A stretch of DNA of 64,000 nucleotides, from the NCBI GenBank assembly GCA_905250115.1, contig CAJNOI010000176.1:1-64000 (forward strand). Reading direction: 5' to 3'. This DNA is from Adineta steineri. Lineage: Eukaryota > Rotifera > Eurotatoria > Adinetida > Adinetidae. The position numbers and the translations under genes were made by a program. Shown here one piece after another: positions 1 to 12,476 of the stretch (positions within the stretch are counted from its first letter, which is position 1; every line of letters starts with the position of its first letter). The notes beneath the pieces were generated by a model. That model did no database searches and had not been told where the DNA came from. It saw only the letters and a list, made by a program, of their open reading frames with translations.

Positions 1-3000
1 TGTTCGTCGTATGGCTAGTAAGTGTAAATCTTTTTTTAAAAGAATTTTTTCATTTCATGTTTAGTTGTGGTACAACGAAAGAACATTGTGAAAAATCATC
101 AACGTCGACGTCTGATGCTGTTCTTATTGAAAAAACTCGAAGTATAGAATGCAATACATGAAAAATATCGAATAGCTATTGAGTTTGTATTCCTCTATTT
201 AGTTGGGGATTGTCGAATCTGCGGTTGTCATGATCAAACTATGTGTTGTTCTCAGTATGGATAGTAAGTATATGTTAACATATAATATATCAGAATGAAT
301 CAAAATCTTTCGCTCTCATCTCAACAATTAAATATATTTCTAGTTGTGGTAATACAAGCGAATATTGTTCATCGAAAAAAATTGATTTACCTACAGGCGC
401 TTCCAATGAAGAAAATATTTGCAGGCCTCAAGCAGGACATTCATATAAAATATTTTCCCAGTCTGGTTATTTAAATTGCAAGAAATTTTCAACATCAATC
501 AATGATTCACATGTCGATTTGTGGCCAAAAAGTGAAACAAAAAATCAAGAATGGCAATTTTTACCTGTTGATGTAGAGAGAATGATTTTGTATGTAATTG
601 TATGCATGGAAACTCAAAAAGCATTGACTGTGAAAAGACAATCCAATGGTTCTTTAGTATTGTATCAGTGGTCATTTGATACATCAGACGAAAATCAACA
701 ATTTCGAATTATAAAAAGAAATAACAACTCATGTGAAATAGTACATGTTCAAACAAATCAAACATTGACCATTGATAGTTCGAATGACCATATAACGACT
801 AATAAAGTAGGTGTTAGCTTAGCATCGGAATCGAATAATTCAAATGAACAAAATCTATGGCAATTCAGTAAAACAGGTATGTGTTATATAGTTAGAAAGG
901 GGAGGGTGAGGATGTAGGTGTGAATTAACCTTCTCTCCAACCACACTTACATTCACACCCATCCCTTCAAATTATGATATAGATAAAACTCAGATTATTG
1001 TCGATTGAATAGAACTGATCAAAAATCAACAATGGACTATGTTTATAGATGCAAAAGAAGGTTATTTATGTGTAAGTAATGTTCGATACAAATCGTCTAT
1101 TCCTTTAACACTAACAAATTGTTTACACTGGTGTTATACCCGAGAAAAACAATTTTGTATGTGGAATTATTTAAGCAATGAAACACAAGAAATTGATGAT
1201 GATGATGATCGTTTTAACACATCAGCTAATGGTATGTGGAATTATTTAAGCAATGAAACACAAGAAATTGATGATGATGATGATCGTTTTAACACATCAG
1301 CTAATGGTATTATCAGTTCTTGTTATGCATCAATGAAATGTAGCAATCGAACATTGATTCAAAATGAAAAATTCATTATCTATGAATTTCGTACGTAACT
1401 AATGCATTTTCTAATTTCAAATTCTAATCATTTTCTATTTAGAAGATATTGATGAAATTGAATTGCCGATCAATGAAACAAACCAATCATTATCACCATT
1501 AGATGCTTACATTGCTTATACAAAATATCTTCTTTTGGAAGCAAATAATTTTCAATTGAATTCAGTACCATTAATGTGTACTGATTTAGATCCGAATAAA
1601 GAAGCTATTCTTGTCTTTGAAAATTCAACTGATGGAATTTATTTATGTGACGCATGTCCTTATTTACCACCGTTTGATAAGATGCTCGGTATAATTATTA
1701 ATCAAAATGATAACATTCCACAATCTACAATGCACAATTTGGAATTTGATCAATGCTTTATAAACTGTGTCGATGATAAACAATGTATTGGATATTCATA
1801 TTCAGAAACAAATAAAACATGTTTAACATTTAGCCATATGCGTATAGATAATGATCGTTTACAACTAGCAAATCAAGAAGAAAAATGGACAACTATTATC
1901 ATTAAACAACCAACAGGTCTTATTCAAAATTGGATTTACATAAGAAATACAAGAATGTCAGGTAATGGAAAAAAACAAGAAACTGATACTTTCTTAGAAT
2001 GTTTACAATTTTGTCAGGTAACAATGAATTGTTTATCAATGACATATAATTTTCATTCAAAATGGTGTCAATTATTTGATGTCAATGAAAATGATAATAA
2101 CAACATGTATTTATCCTATGGATATATATCAGCAATCAATTTTCAACTTATTTATGGTAATATTACCAATCGATGGCGATTTAGTGAAGAAGAAACTTTT
2201 TCGAATGATAACGAAGGTGAGATAATTTATGAGCAACATCTACTAAAAACTAAAAAGAGATCATTATGTGAAACATCGAGTAATGTATCATCGAATATCT
2301 ACAGTTTTTATAATCCGAATTGTTTTATATCAGGTGACTATGCAGAAAATATTTAAATGTTTTGAAATCATTCTTTTCTTAGACGTAAATGGTTGTAATC
2401 GATTGACTGGATGTCAAGAATGTTTAAAAACGAAGTCAAGTTCAACATTCACAAATAATAGCAATTTACCTATATGTCCAATGATTACTAATATACAACA
2501 TGAAAAAGAACTCAAGGAAAGAAAAGAAGATATTTGCATGACAAAATGCTTGATGCAACGAGATCCACTGTGTATTGCAATTGAATTTGATGAGTTGACA
2601 TTGGATTGTCAATACATAACTAGTTACGGTAATTGGACACCAATAGAACAATATCAAGGAAATAAACGTCGTTATTGGTTACAAGATCCTCAACAAAAAT
2701 TTCAGTTTATACCTCAGTGTGATTTCTATTCATCGACATTACTTTTACCATTCTCATCAACATCCGTTTCATTTGACAAATGCCATAATTCATGTCATCA
2801 GAATATTCAATGTCAAAAATTTTCGTATGATTTTAATACATATGAATGTAAGATGGCAGGAGATCGACCAGGGCATATAAACAAAAATTCAACATTGAAA
2901 AATCGTCATTGTTTTATTCGTCCATTGCTTATTAATAATAATTTTACGTCAATACGAATGTCATTTGATCGCATACTTAATTATAGTTTTGTTGATCAAA

Positions 3001-6000
3001 ATTCTTATATCAAACAAGATATTGTTTCATGTCCATCCACTATTATTTATGATACATGTTTAGACAATTGTTTAAATACATGCCTTTTTAATTCACCATT
3101 GAATTTAACCTGTCAGTATGTTTCAATTAAATATGTCAATCAAATTCTAACTTGTACTTACTTTCAAAACAAAACAACTATTGTCGAAAATGAATCTAGT
3201 GAAATCTATATACGTTATTTTAATTCAAAAATTACTTTGGATGTTATTGATGAGATGCCATTGTTTTATCCAACTACGGATACACGTGCATGTTTTTATC
3301 CTGCATCTTTATCATCAAATGAACAAACATATTCAACACTAAATGGATATCAAACAACTTTAATAAAACGAAATGAAACAGAAAGAAACTCTATTACTTT
3401 GATACGACAACGACGATTTCTTGGTGCTCTTAAAAAAGCTTTTAAGTGGATTGGTGATAAAATTGTTAAACCTGTTTTTCATGCAGTTAAAGAAATCGTC
3501 CTGACACCAATTAAAGCAATTAAAACTATCGATCATCTAGTGAAAGGCAATACAAAAGCAGCAAAAGATGAATTTATGAGTATAGGAATTGTTAAAGATG
3601 TCAAAAGTTTTGGTGAGAATATTGTTAAAGTTGGTAAAGCAATAGGCAAAGGTGATGTGAAAGGTGCCTTTACAAGTCTCGCTGATGTCGGCATGGATGC
3701 ATTGGCTGTTGTTCCATTACCAGGTGTTGGTAAAGCAGCTTCGAAAATAGGAAAAGGAATGAAAAATTCTCTTGATAAAGCGCGCACAGGTGCCAAGAAT
3801 CAATTAACAAAATCAACACGCCAAAAGAATGATAGGAAAAAGAAAGACGGAAAAAGAGAGCATTGCAAAAGACGACAATTAAAACGTCAATTGGCTGGAA
3901 GTAAACATGATCGGGATTGTGATGATGACGATGATGATGATGATCGAAATCGAGCAAAATGTAGTAAACCATCGGTTAACACGAAAAAAGACAAGATCAA
4001 GACAAGATCCGTCAATGATTGTCATGCTAAATCTATTGGTTCAAAATGCAAATATGAATGTGAATTTCTTCATCAACCATTGAATGATGCCAGTGCTATA
4101 TGTCAAAAAGATACAGTAAATAAGAAACGTGCTTTTTGGAAACCAGCACCAAAATGTGAACCAGAATCATGTCCAAATGGAAATTACCCATTGATTACAA
4201 TTGAAACAAATAACATCAATGCATATGTTATTTTATTCGATAAGCATCGTAAATTACCTATATGGTCTATGTGTATGCTGGACAAAAAGAATGATCTAAT
4301 AACACCAGATGGTAAACGTACAAGGGGTTATACGCATCATCCATGCAAAGAGTTAAAAGGTTTTCAAGCAGATCAAAATGCATACAAGCTTTCTGGATAC
4401 GATCATGGTCATCTGACACCGAGTGAAATTCTTAGTTATTCTCGAGATGCATCATTCAGTTCAAATTTACGCATTAATCTAGCTCCACAAAATCCTGTAA
4501 CAAATAAAATTTCATGGCGAATGATTGAAGCACATATACGATGTCATAATCATAAATCTCCACCAAGTCTTGTAGTCACTGGTGTTTGTCCAAGTAGTCG
4601 AGGAAAAACAAAAGGTATAACTGGTGTAGATATACCTTCGTGCTTTTGGAAAATGATCTGTTATAAACGACAAGGTCAAACTCATGTTGTAGGCTTCATA
4701 TCAGATAATTCAAAAATAACAAAAGCGGATCGAGCAGAATTGATTAAAATTTTGAAACCAGTGTCACAAGCCGAGGTATTAACACATTTAAAGTCCAATC
4801 CAAATTATTTTGCTTTAAAAAATCCCTTCATTGCGGGATTTCTCAGTGCAGTAAAAGGACGGTCAGGTATGTTTTCAGTCAATTCTATTGAATGTGCATC
4901 GGCAATGTCCTTGGATAAAACAGAAGCTAATATTTGGCACAAAGATTTACTAATGGGCCAAGCTAAGCGTGATCAAAAAAAGAATAGCAAAAAATCGAAG
5001 CGTCAAACTAATAATGATGATGATGATGATGAAAGAAGAGAAGTACGAGGTTGTACACGAGCGGAAGCTAAGATCACAGCTGCTCTGTTTGGTTTAAGTT
5101 CACTAAGTGTTTTTGACGAAGCTAATTATGATATTATCGAAGGCAACGATGAAATTGATGCTGAGACAGACAGCAATGATGATGAAACGCCTGATGAAGG
5201 AGGTGATAATATCAGCCAAGCAGCAAAGTGTGGCAAACGTATCATCGGCTACTATCCATCATGGGGTACAGGCAAGATTAGTTCTCAACATGCACAACGT
5301 TTAACGCACATTATCTTTGCCTTTTTCGAAGTTGATTCTAATGGTAATATCTTTTTGGGTAGTGCTGATCGAATACATAGTACAAATGTTGAGGAAGATA
5401 TTAAAATTGCTCGACAACGTTTGGAACGTCTTGTACGTCTACAAAATGTATTTCCAAATATTAAATATATGTTTGCTGTTGGTGGGTGGGAAAATTCACA
5501 ATATTTTAGTTCTATTGCTGCATCTCCTGAAAAACGTGTTCATTTCATAGCTTCAACATTAAAACTACTTGACGAGTATCATATGAATGGCATTGATATT
5601 GATTGGGAACATCCGGTAACAGGTGGTGCTATTGAAGGAATGCCAGATGATAAACAAAATTATGTTACACTTATGAAAGAATTACGGCAAGCACTAGATA
5701 ATCATCGACCTGGTTATTTACTTACATTTGCCTCGGCTGCTGGTCAATGGACACTCGATCCTGGTTATGATTTGCCAGCACTATTGAAATATGCAGATTT
5801 CGTTAATATAATGACTTACGATTTTTTTGGTGCTTGGGAATCGAAATGGGGTGCATATACAGGACCACCTGCACCTCTCTATTTTGGTATGCCTCCACGA
5901 TTTTCAGGCAAAACAAATGTGCATTGGACAGTTAAATATTATGTGTGTAAAACGAATCAACCACACAAGATTAATATGGGTGTTCCATTCTATGGTCGTT

Positions 6001-6857
6001 TTTGGAAAAATGTTGATCACGAATCAATCGATCCAAGTGATTCTATGTGGAGAAAAGCATCTGCAGTGAATGGAAAATTTGTTGGTGGTTTTGCGTCTTG
6101 GAATGAAATAAAAGATTCATGGTTGACAAATGCAAATTATAAAGAACAATTTCATGAGAAAACAAAATCAACTTTTGCTTTCAACAATCAAGAGCAAATA
6201 TATTTAGGTTACGAAAGCCCAACATCATTAAAATATAAAGTAGATTATGCGGCTGATAATAATTTAGGCGGCCTTATGATTTGGGCAATTGATCAAGATG
6301 ATGTCGATTTAACGATGATGAAGATAGTTGGCGATGCACCTTTGTGTAAACATACAGATCCATCAACGACATTCTATAAATGTTCACCTCTTTCAGAAAA
6401 ACGTTGGTGGACAATGGAGGACAGTGAAGAAAGAGCAGGGATGTGCGGTCGATCAGCGCCCTTGTACAAGGGTTATTATGCTGTTTGTGATCCTGACGAT
6501 CCTGGCTACTCATGTTGCTCACCTGATGGCTATTGTGGCAAATCAAACAAACATTGTACTGGATTAGGAATTAATTACGAAGAGAATCCTCATCTCTTGA
6601 TTGAAGAACCTGTTCGACCAACTATTGATCCTCCACTCTGGTATTTGCTTGATGCACCAGATGGAAAACGAGGTCGATGTGGCTCCGATATTCTTCCAAT
6701 CAGTGGCAATATTTTCCCAATTTGTAATCCAGATGATAAAACTGCACACTGTTGTTCCAATGGTGGTTACTGTGGAACAGGTGATCAATTTTGTGCATGC
6801 GATGGTTGTATCGATTTCAAGAAAAATCCCTCATATCGTTTTAAATCAAAACATTGA
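1..6857 (+). CDS. Secreted multidomain chitinase-endonuclease protein (5' partial)
   Basis: Exons read as <1..17, 65..141, 203..263, 344..876, 1013..1390, 1443..2333 and 2383..6857; every junction has GT-AG and keeps frame. The start lies upstream of the window. Domain order seen: hevein-like chitin-binding motifs at the 5' end (CCSQYGYCG near 249-275, completed across an intron); a ricin-type lectin-like stretch with QxW motifs (about 550-1040); repeated apple/PAN-like C-x3-C-x5-C segments (about 1740-3130); a furin-like RQRR at 3405-3416 followed by amphipathic helices; Lys/Arg and poly-Asp tracts; a sushi-like Cys domain (4014-4170); a DNA/RNA non-specific endonuclease with DHGHLTP (4401-4421) and the downstream PQNPVTNKISW region; a GH18 chitinase (about 5229-6340) with GIDIDWE; and two hevein domains (6438-6563, 6672-6811). 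It probably binds and cuts chitin and degrades nucleic acid outside the cell, in feeding or defence. Processing at RQRR is inferred. Possible poly(A) signals lie near 6949 and 7007. Confidence 0.85.
898..967. repeat. TG-rich inverted repeat in an intron
   Basis: A GGGTGAGGATGTAGGTGTGA arm faces a CACACTTACATTCACACCC arm within the 877-1012 intron of the chitinase-endonuclease gene. It belongs to the recurrent GGTGTG hairpin family of this window and is the only member seen inside an intron. Confidence 0.6.
1157..1306 (+). repeat. Exact 75-bp tandem duplication inside an exon
   Basis: Two identical, adjacent 75-bp units (1157-1231 and 1232-1306) encode the same 25 residues, including a run of five Asp. 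The duplication keeps frame. Each unit begins with GTATGT, a good splice-donor word, so the second copy could also be partly skipped as a cryptic intron. Identity with no mismatch implies a very recent event or an assembly artefact. Confidence 0.9.
3405..3830 (+). other. RQRR cleavage site followed by helical, toxin-connector-like segment
   Basis: Part of the large secreted protein. RQRR fits the furin consensus (R-x-x-R). It is followed by FLGALKKAFKWIGDK and further Lys-rich amphipathic helices, ending in a PLPGVGKAASKIGKG segment. The last motif resembles the PGVG-type helical connector that precedes nuclease domains in bacterial polymorphic toxins. That resemblance is from memory of the family, not from a search. 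Cleavage would release the nuclease-chitinase half. Confidence 0.5.
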
Positions 6858-6962
6858 ACACACTGCAACTGATTCAACATTGATTATGCTTATAAAATTT
6901 TTCTTTCATTTAAATCTGTCGAAAAATCTTTAAAAAGAAAAAAAGTTAATAAAATACACCGT

Positions 6963-7006
6963 AAATGTGGATGTTCTTTTATTGATTATTCTTCCACACC
7001 ATTTTG
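6963..7006. repeat. Degenerate TG-rich inverted repeat between convergent genes
   Basis: A TGTGGATG arm and a CCACACC arm lie between the 3' end of the chitinase gene and the 3' end of the first chimeric receptor. It is a weak member of the GGTGTG hairpin family. Confidence 0.35.
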
Positions 7007-7081
7007 AATAAAATTTTATTAAATAAGAAATTAACTATTCCAATAAATTAAAAAAGTTCGAAAGTAATGAATAAATATTGG

Positions 7082-10000
7082 TTATTGATGAATTTGTCGT
7101 CGCCATTGTCTGAATGATTCTTGAAATGTTTTTCTATACAATGCTGAAGGAAGGACAAAAACAATAAAGATAAGCATCGATGGAGTGAATGAAATGTAAT
7201 AACCAAAAATAAATAATAATCGATGATTAGATGGATTGACACATTCAGATAACATCGACATTATCAGACGAGGTAAGGACAGAATTAGAAGAATAATTGG
7301 ACTGATTAATAGTTGTTTGTGCTCATTAAATTGATTATAAATATGTTCTCTCAGAGTTTGTCTCCTCTGAGCCGTTGATCGTTGTCGAGCTGATCTGAAT
7401 ATAATAAATAAAGCAGAACAAAGATTGACCATACATGGAGCGACAAGATGAAAAAATAAGATGATTGTATTGTATTGTTGAACAGAATGTGAATAACGAG
7501 TTACACACCATTTGTTGATATCTACTTTGTTCGTTTCTGTCTTTATCTCATGTAATTCTCGATATATAGGTTCGTGAATGATCGAAATCATGACACAAAA
7601 TGGTAAGACGAGGACTGTCCATCGGGCAATGTATTGACTTTTCTGTTTATTGAATTTAATTCCTTTGAAAACCAGAATCGCTCTTTCAATAGCTACACAA
7701 GCATTGAGCCAAGCATCTACATATAGACAAAGCTTGAGAAGTGGTTCGATCGATACACAACCTCCTCGAAGAATAGAAAGATGAATCGATAGGTTCATTT
7801 GAGTGAGAACAACAAACCAAAACTTCACTACAAACATGCTAATTGTAAGAAAAGAAGTAATTGATGATGCTAAGAGATAGATACCACATCCAACTTGTCG
7901 AAGATCTATATTTTGAAATGTTAGTAGGGACAAAATACTATTGACTAAACCTCCAACAAACATAATCATCGTTAAAGCGATATTGGTTTTCAGCATTATT
8001 ATTTGATCAGTCATTGTCATATTCGGTCGAATTTCATCACGTAAAATATCATCAAGAGTGACACCAATACTTTTTTTGTAGAACTGACATGTTTGACCGA
8101 TGAAACAACTAGTCAGAATTTGAACTAAATAGAGAAATGGATGAAATCAATCTTTCTCAATTCAATAAAACCACGTCGGCATAAATTTGTAAGTAATAAT
8201 AGCCTATCAAAGTCATTCATCTATACATGATATGTCGTGTTGAGATTACATTTTTACATTTCTGTTTTTATCTGATTTGAAGAAAACTGTTCGATTTGAT
8301 TCTATTTTTGGACCATAACCCTATTGAAGTGTACGATCTATTTGAAATTCTCAGATCTTTTATTATTCAAGTGTGAAAATAGAGTCTAGCTGGATGTTGT
8401 AATTATCTGTTGATGATTTACAAAATAATACAAAATGCTTACTGTGAGGACTAAGAATGATGTTATTTGGTCCAGATGTTAGAATGGAAAAGTTTCCTAT
8501 CATATTTGGAGAAGATGTTGTTACTACCAATATGTAATTAGTGCCGGCGTGAAGATAAGCGATCATTTTGAAATCTTTATAACTACAGCTTCGATAATTT
8601 TGTGAGAGCAGATTCTCGAAAGGATTCATTGGATTAAAACCGTCTTCGTAAATATCACCAAATGTATTTATATTACTAGAACTACTCAAAGCATAGTATC
8701 CAGTTTCCACTACATGCATTCGTATAGTCTGATAGTAATAATTTGATTTTCGACAATCTCGAGAATACGTTTGACTTTCGGTAGTCAGTTGTAGTAAATA
8801 TTTCGATTGTACAGATGATAAATATGGTATCTGAATGACTGATGAAGAACCTACATGATGAAAATAAAAATAACAATCATAAATCATCTCTCATAATGGA
8901 ATAATTAAATTGTAAATGAAGAGTAAAAATAGAATCTATCACATTTTTCTGTCATACAACCTCGATAATATCAGACACATCAGACTAGCGATCGATTGAA
9001 GCAAATTCGTATTCAAGAAAACTAGAAACTTCGTCTTACAAAATAAGCCTTTATTTATAAATATGCCAAACACTTACTAATATTCTTGAGGTCGACATTG
9101 TTAGGACCAGACACAAAGATCCAGAATGCGCCTGTCTTATTAGAATCAAACGTTGACACAACCAATATATATTTAATAATACTCTCAAGAGCAATTGTGA
9201 ATTGAAATTGATCTTGTATGCAGCTATCATCATTGTCTGAGAGTCGATTTTCAAATGGATTGGATGGATTGAAATGTTCATTGTAGATCGAACCGTATGT
9301 GTCCATATCACTTTTGCTAACGAAAGTGTAAAGACCACTTCTAAGAACAGTCACTTGTATCGCTTCATAGTAAGAACTGGACTCCGAACAACTACGTAAA
9401 TATGTTGAACTGTTTGTGGTCAATTTTGATACATAAACTGTTTGAACAACTGATGAAGTATTCACTAACAAAAAAGAAAATCGATTCAATTTTGTATAAT
9501 ATGGAAATAAGTACAAGCAATTTGAAATATTATTTTCTCTCATAGATACATATTTACTGAAAGCGACTGAAAGTGATATGAATCTTAGTCTCGATCGAAC
9601 AGAAATATTTGTATATCATTTTGTAGATTGAGTTAATCTATATTTTCTACTGATGATGAATATGTGCAGTTGATTATCTATTAAAACATTATAGATACTC
9701 ACGAATACGATTGAAAGTGACATAGCTTCGACCAGATCCCTGAATTGCAAAGTTTTCTGTTAAATTCCGAGGAGATGTTGTCATAACGATAACATATATC
9801 ATGTTGGCTTGAAGAACAGCTGTGACTTTAAATTGACCTTGATTACCAGAGTCTCCACTACCGCTCAGCACATTATCGGACACATTGAATGGATTGAAGT
9901 TATTTGTGTAGATATAAGCGTACATGGTTTTCATCTCGCTGTTGATTAGAAAAGTATAATAGCCCGTTATACTGACATTCATTTGTATCGCTTCATAATA

Positions 10001-11835
10001 GGAATCTAATTCTGAACAATCTTGAAAATAAATTGAACTATTTGATGTCAGTGATGATGAATACATAGTTTCTACAACTAATGAATTATCTATTGAATGA
10101 AAAAAGTCAATGAGTATTTGTATTTAGAATAAAGAACAGATTCAATCTTAACAGATTAAAATATTCTAGCAGACAATTAATTCTGTAGTTATATTTTTTT
10201 TTTAATAAAATGTGTCTTGAACATGTAGGTAAAGACGGAACCTTTTCTACCTTACTGACTTCGATTCAAATCTCACTCATTTGCACGAATATTTTTTATA
10301 AATTTCAAAGCAATTTGTGAAACTTTTATTGTATTCTGAAGGATTGAATTGAATGCAAGAAATTTTTTCTTCTGATGAGTATTAAAAGTAAACGTATGAA
10401 GAGAGTTATCAATAAACAACCGTTTAGTTTTATAACAACAGTACAGTAATTTTCTCTGAATAAGTATTGATTAAAACGATGTAAGAGACTGTATTCAATC
10501 ATTCTAAACTTACCACACGATTCTTCAAAATATTCAAATTTTTGAATTCGATCGTTTATTGTATCAGTAACAAATATGTTTCCAGAACGATCAAAACTGA
10601 AACTAAATGGACGATTTAATTGATTGGATTGTGAGCCTACTCCATAACATCCAACTAAACATCGAAAACCATTCATGCTTGAACCAACAACGCGATCATT
10701 GCCATAATCCACAATGAATAAATATTTCTCAGCATCTAATATAATTCCAGTGGGACACTTAAGTGTAATTGTTCGATTTAGTGATTTACTTCCAGCCACT
10801 GTGGTGCCATTAAATTCTCCTGGCTGGAACAATTGAACTCGATCATTTAGACAATCTGTTACATATAAATCCAAGTTTATATCAACAGAAATTCCACCAG
10901 GACCAGCAAGTTCATTTGAGGCTGATCCTGAATTGCCTGTTCCAGCAGCAACAAGGTTCGCAGTTATCAGAGAATCATTTACTGATCTTTTTACTACTTG
11001 ATCATCATAATACATTGAACAGTAAAGAGTTTCATAAATGTCGACAAACAAACCAAAACATGGTCCACCTACATTCATCACCGTAATTAAGGTATTTATT
11101 TCTATTATCCATTTCTGCACTCGACTATTCTCATATCCATCATCAATATAAATATCACCATTCGATACCACGAAGAGAGAAGAGGCGTCTGTAATATTAC
11201 TAAAAATGGTCTTTGTTGAATGAATACTCTCTTCTTGCCATATTAAAATTGTTTTTGTCTCATGATTAGCGAAATAGACTGTGTTGTTTGTGTTCACAAA
11301 AATGGTGCGATGTGTAAAACCAGCAGTCGATACATTAGCAAAAGTAATTCCATTGGGATTCCAAGTGGCTGTTGGACAAAACTTTGGTTGATTGAATGAA
11401 AGAGCTAAAAAATAGGAAAATAATCGAAAGAATATTAGAGAAGATATGTAATGGAAATGGAATTATTAAGCCATATCTTTTAGAAAATTCATTGAGATAA
11501 ATCTCACTCACTTCCTGTGTCCTCAAAATTCTTCTTTCATTCACTTACAGCCTCAAGACATCTATAACGCTACTCTATACTCGTGAAAATCGTAAACTTA
11601 TAAAGCCATCGAGATTACGATAGATGCTGCATTTTGTTCGATAGTATTGACTTTGGAAATAGTTTTAGACATGAAATCAAATACCATGTTTAGTAAGACT
11701 CGGCCAGTCTAACGAATAATGTCGTTTGTGCAATGGCTGATCTTTAGCATGCAATAAATAAAATAATCTACCTAATGTTCCATTGCTAGGAATGAACAGA
11801 AGAACAATGATGAGTACATAGATATTCTGCATCAT
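7082..11835 (-). CDS. Chimeric receptor 1: NHL propeller, three beta modules, 7TM GPCR
   Basis: Six exons on the minus strand: 11772..11835, 10514..11404, 9703..10089, 9078..9464, 8443..8850 and 7082..8124. All introns are phase 1 and the spliced frame is open for 1059 residues. Exon 1 encodes MMQNIYVLIIVLLFI, a signal peptide. Exon 2 (891 nt) is an NHL-repeat beta-propeller with repeated LYVTD/NDRVQLF-type blades and Cys at both ends (PKFC, EESC). Exons 3-5 each encode one module of about 130 residues with a Y-Y-x-A-I-Q-V-x-x-x-x-G-x-Y-x-F core, resembling bacterial pre-peptidase C-terminal (PPC) beta-sandwiches; that family name is tentative. Exon 6 encodes the seven-helix receptor, with ERA in place of DRY. 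No GPS cleavage motif was found, so this is not an ordinary adhesion GPCR. The likely role is as a surface receptor with a large ligand-binding ectodomain; the ligand is unknown. Confidence 0.82.
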
Positions 11836-12060
11836 TCAACGAAAGGTTTTTTAGATATATTAGTTAACTGTTGAAATAATGTTTTTTTTCTTGGTCTTCG
11901 ATGAAAACAAAATGACATTCATTGTAGATTTTCTCTCTAGTTATATCTCTCTCATTCATTTCTTTTAACATAACAAAAAGAGAAAAAAATAGTGTTCTAG
12001 AGAAGGTTTAGTCGTGGACAAGTTAAAAAATTAATTTCAGATTTGATTCATAAACCAAAT
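11836..12060 (-). promoter_or_regulatory. Conserved 5' flank of chimeric receptor 1
   Basis: The sequence just upstream of the first ATG is recognisably shared with the region upstream of the second chimeric receptor (29878-30110). Blocks around CTCTAGTTATATCTCTCTC (about 11937-11955, plus-strand reading) and AATAGTGTT are nearly identical. Conservation in otherwise diverged noncoding DNA suggests a shared promoter or simply recent common descent. Confidence 0.45.
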
Positions 12061-12410
12061 GGATAATTTAATCTGATATTTTCATGAGAACTTCATTCTT
12101 TTTGTAAACATAGACTGTAATTTAAATTCGGATTGATTACTTTTTTTTTGATTCCATAAAAAAAGACCTTGATTTAAATGAAGAAGAATTGATCAAAATC
12201 TGGATTAATCATCGAACGTGTTTTTAGTGAAAATAAGATATCAAATATTATTGTCAATAAATGATCGACGTCAATGAATAAGTCATGATTAGTTGAATGT
12301 CTTTTTTATTTGAGTCTGCCAAATAATCTACTTTGTCAGGATTCATTTTTAATCACGTTCTTTATTTCTCTGTGCAATAGATGTTGTTGAGAGAACTTTT
12401 CTTTTTTGCT

Positions 12411-12444
12411 AGATGAATACAGTATTCATACCCACACCCACCCT
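12411..12444. repeat. Short palindrome with one GGTGTG arm
   Basis: ATGAATACAGTATTCAT forms a perfect hairpin with a one-base centre, followed by CCCACACCCACCC. The matching left arm is lost here but is kept in the paralogous position at 16541-16587. It lies 3' of the first small GPCR, separated from it by a transposon insertion. Confidence 0.55.
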
Positions 12445-12476
12445 TTATAAAAATTAGAGATATGAGTATTAATATA

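Noticed and set aside
3533..3972. Minus-strand open frames within the chitinase-endonuclease gene
   Set aside because: They are antisense shadows of a well-supported coding exon.
7082..8124. Adhesion-GPCR identity for the chimeric receptors
   Set aside because: No GAIN domain or GPS cleavage motif was found before TM1; the segment there only carries two Cys (CFIGQxCQFY).
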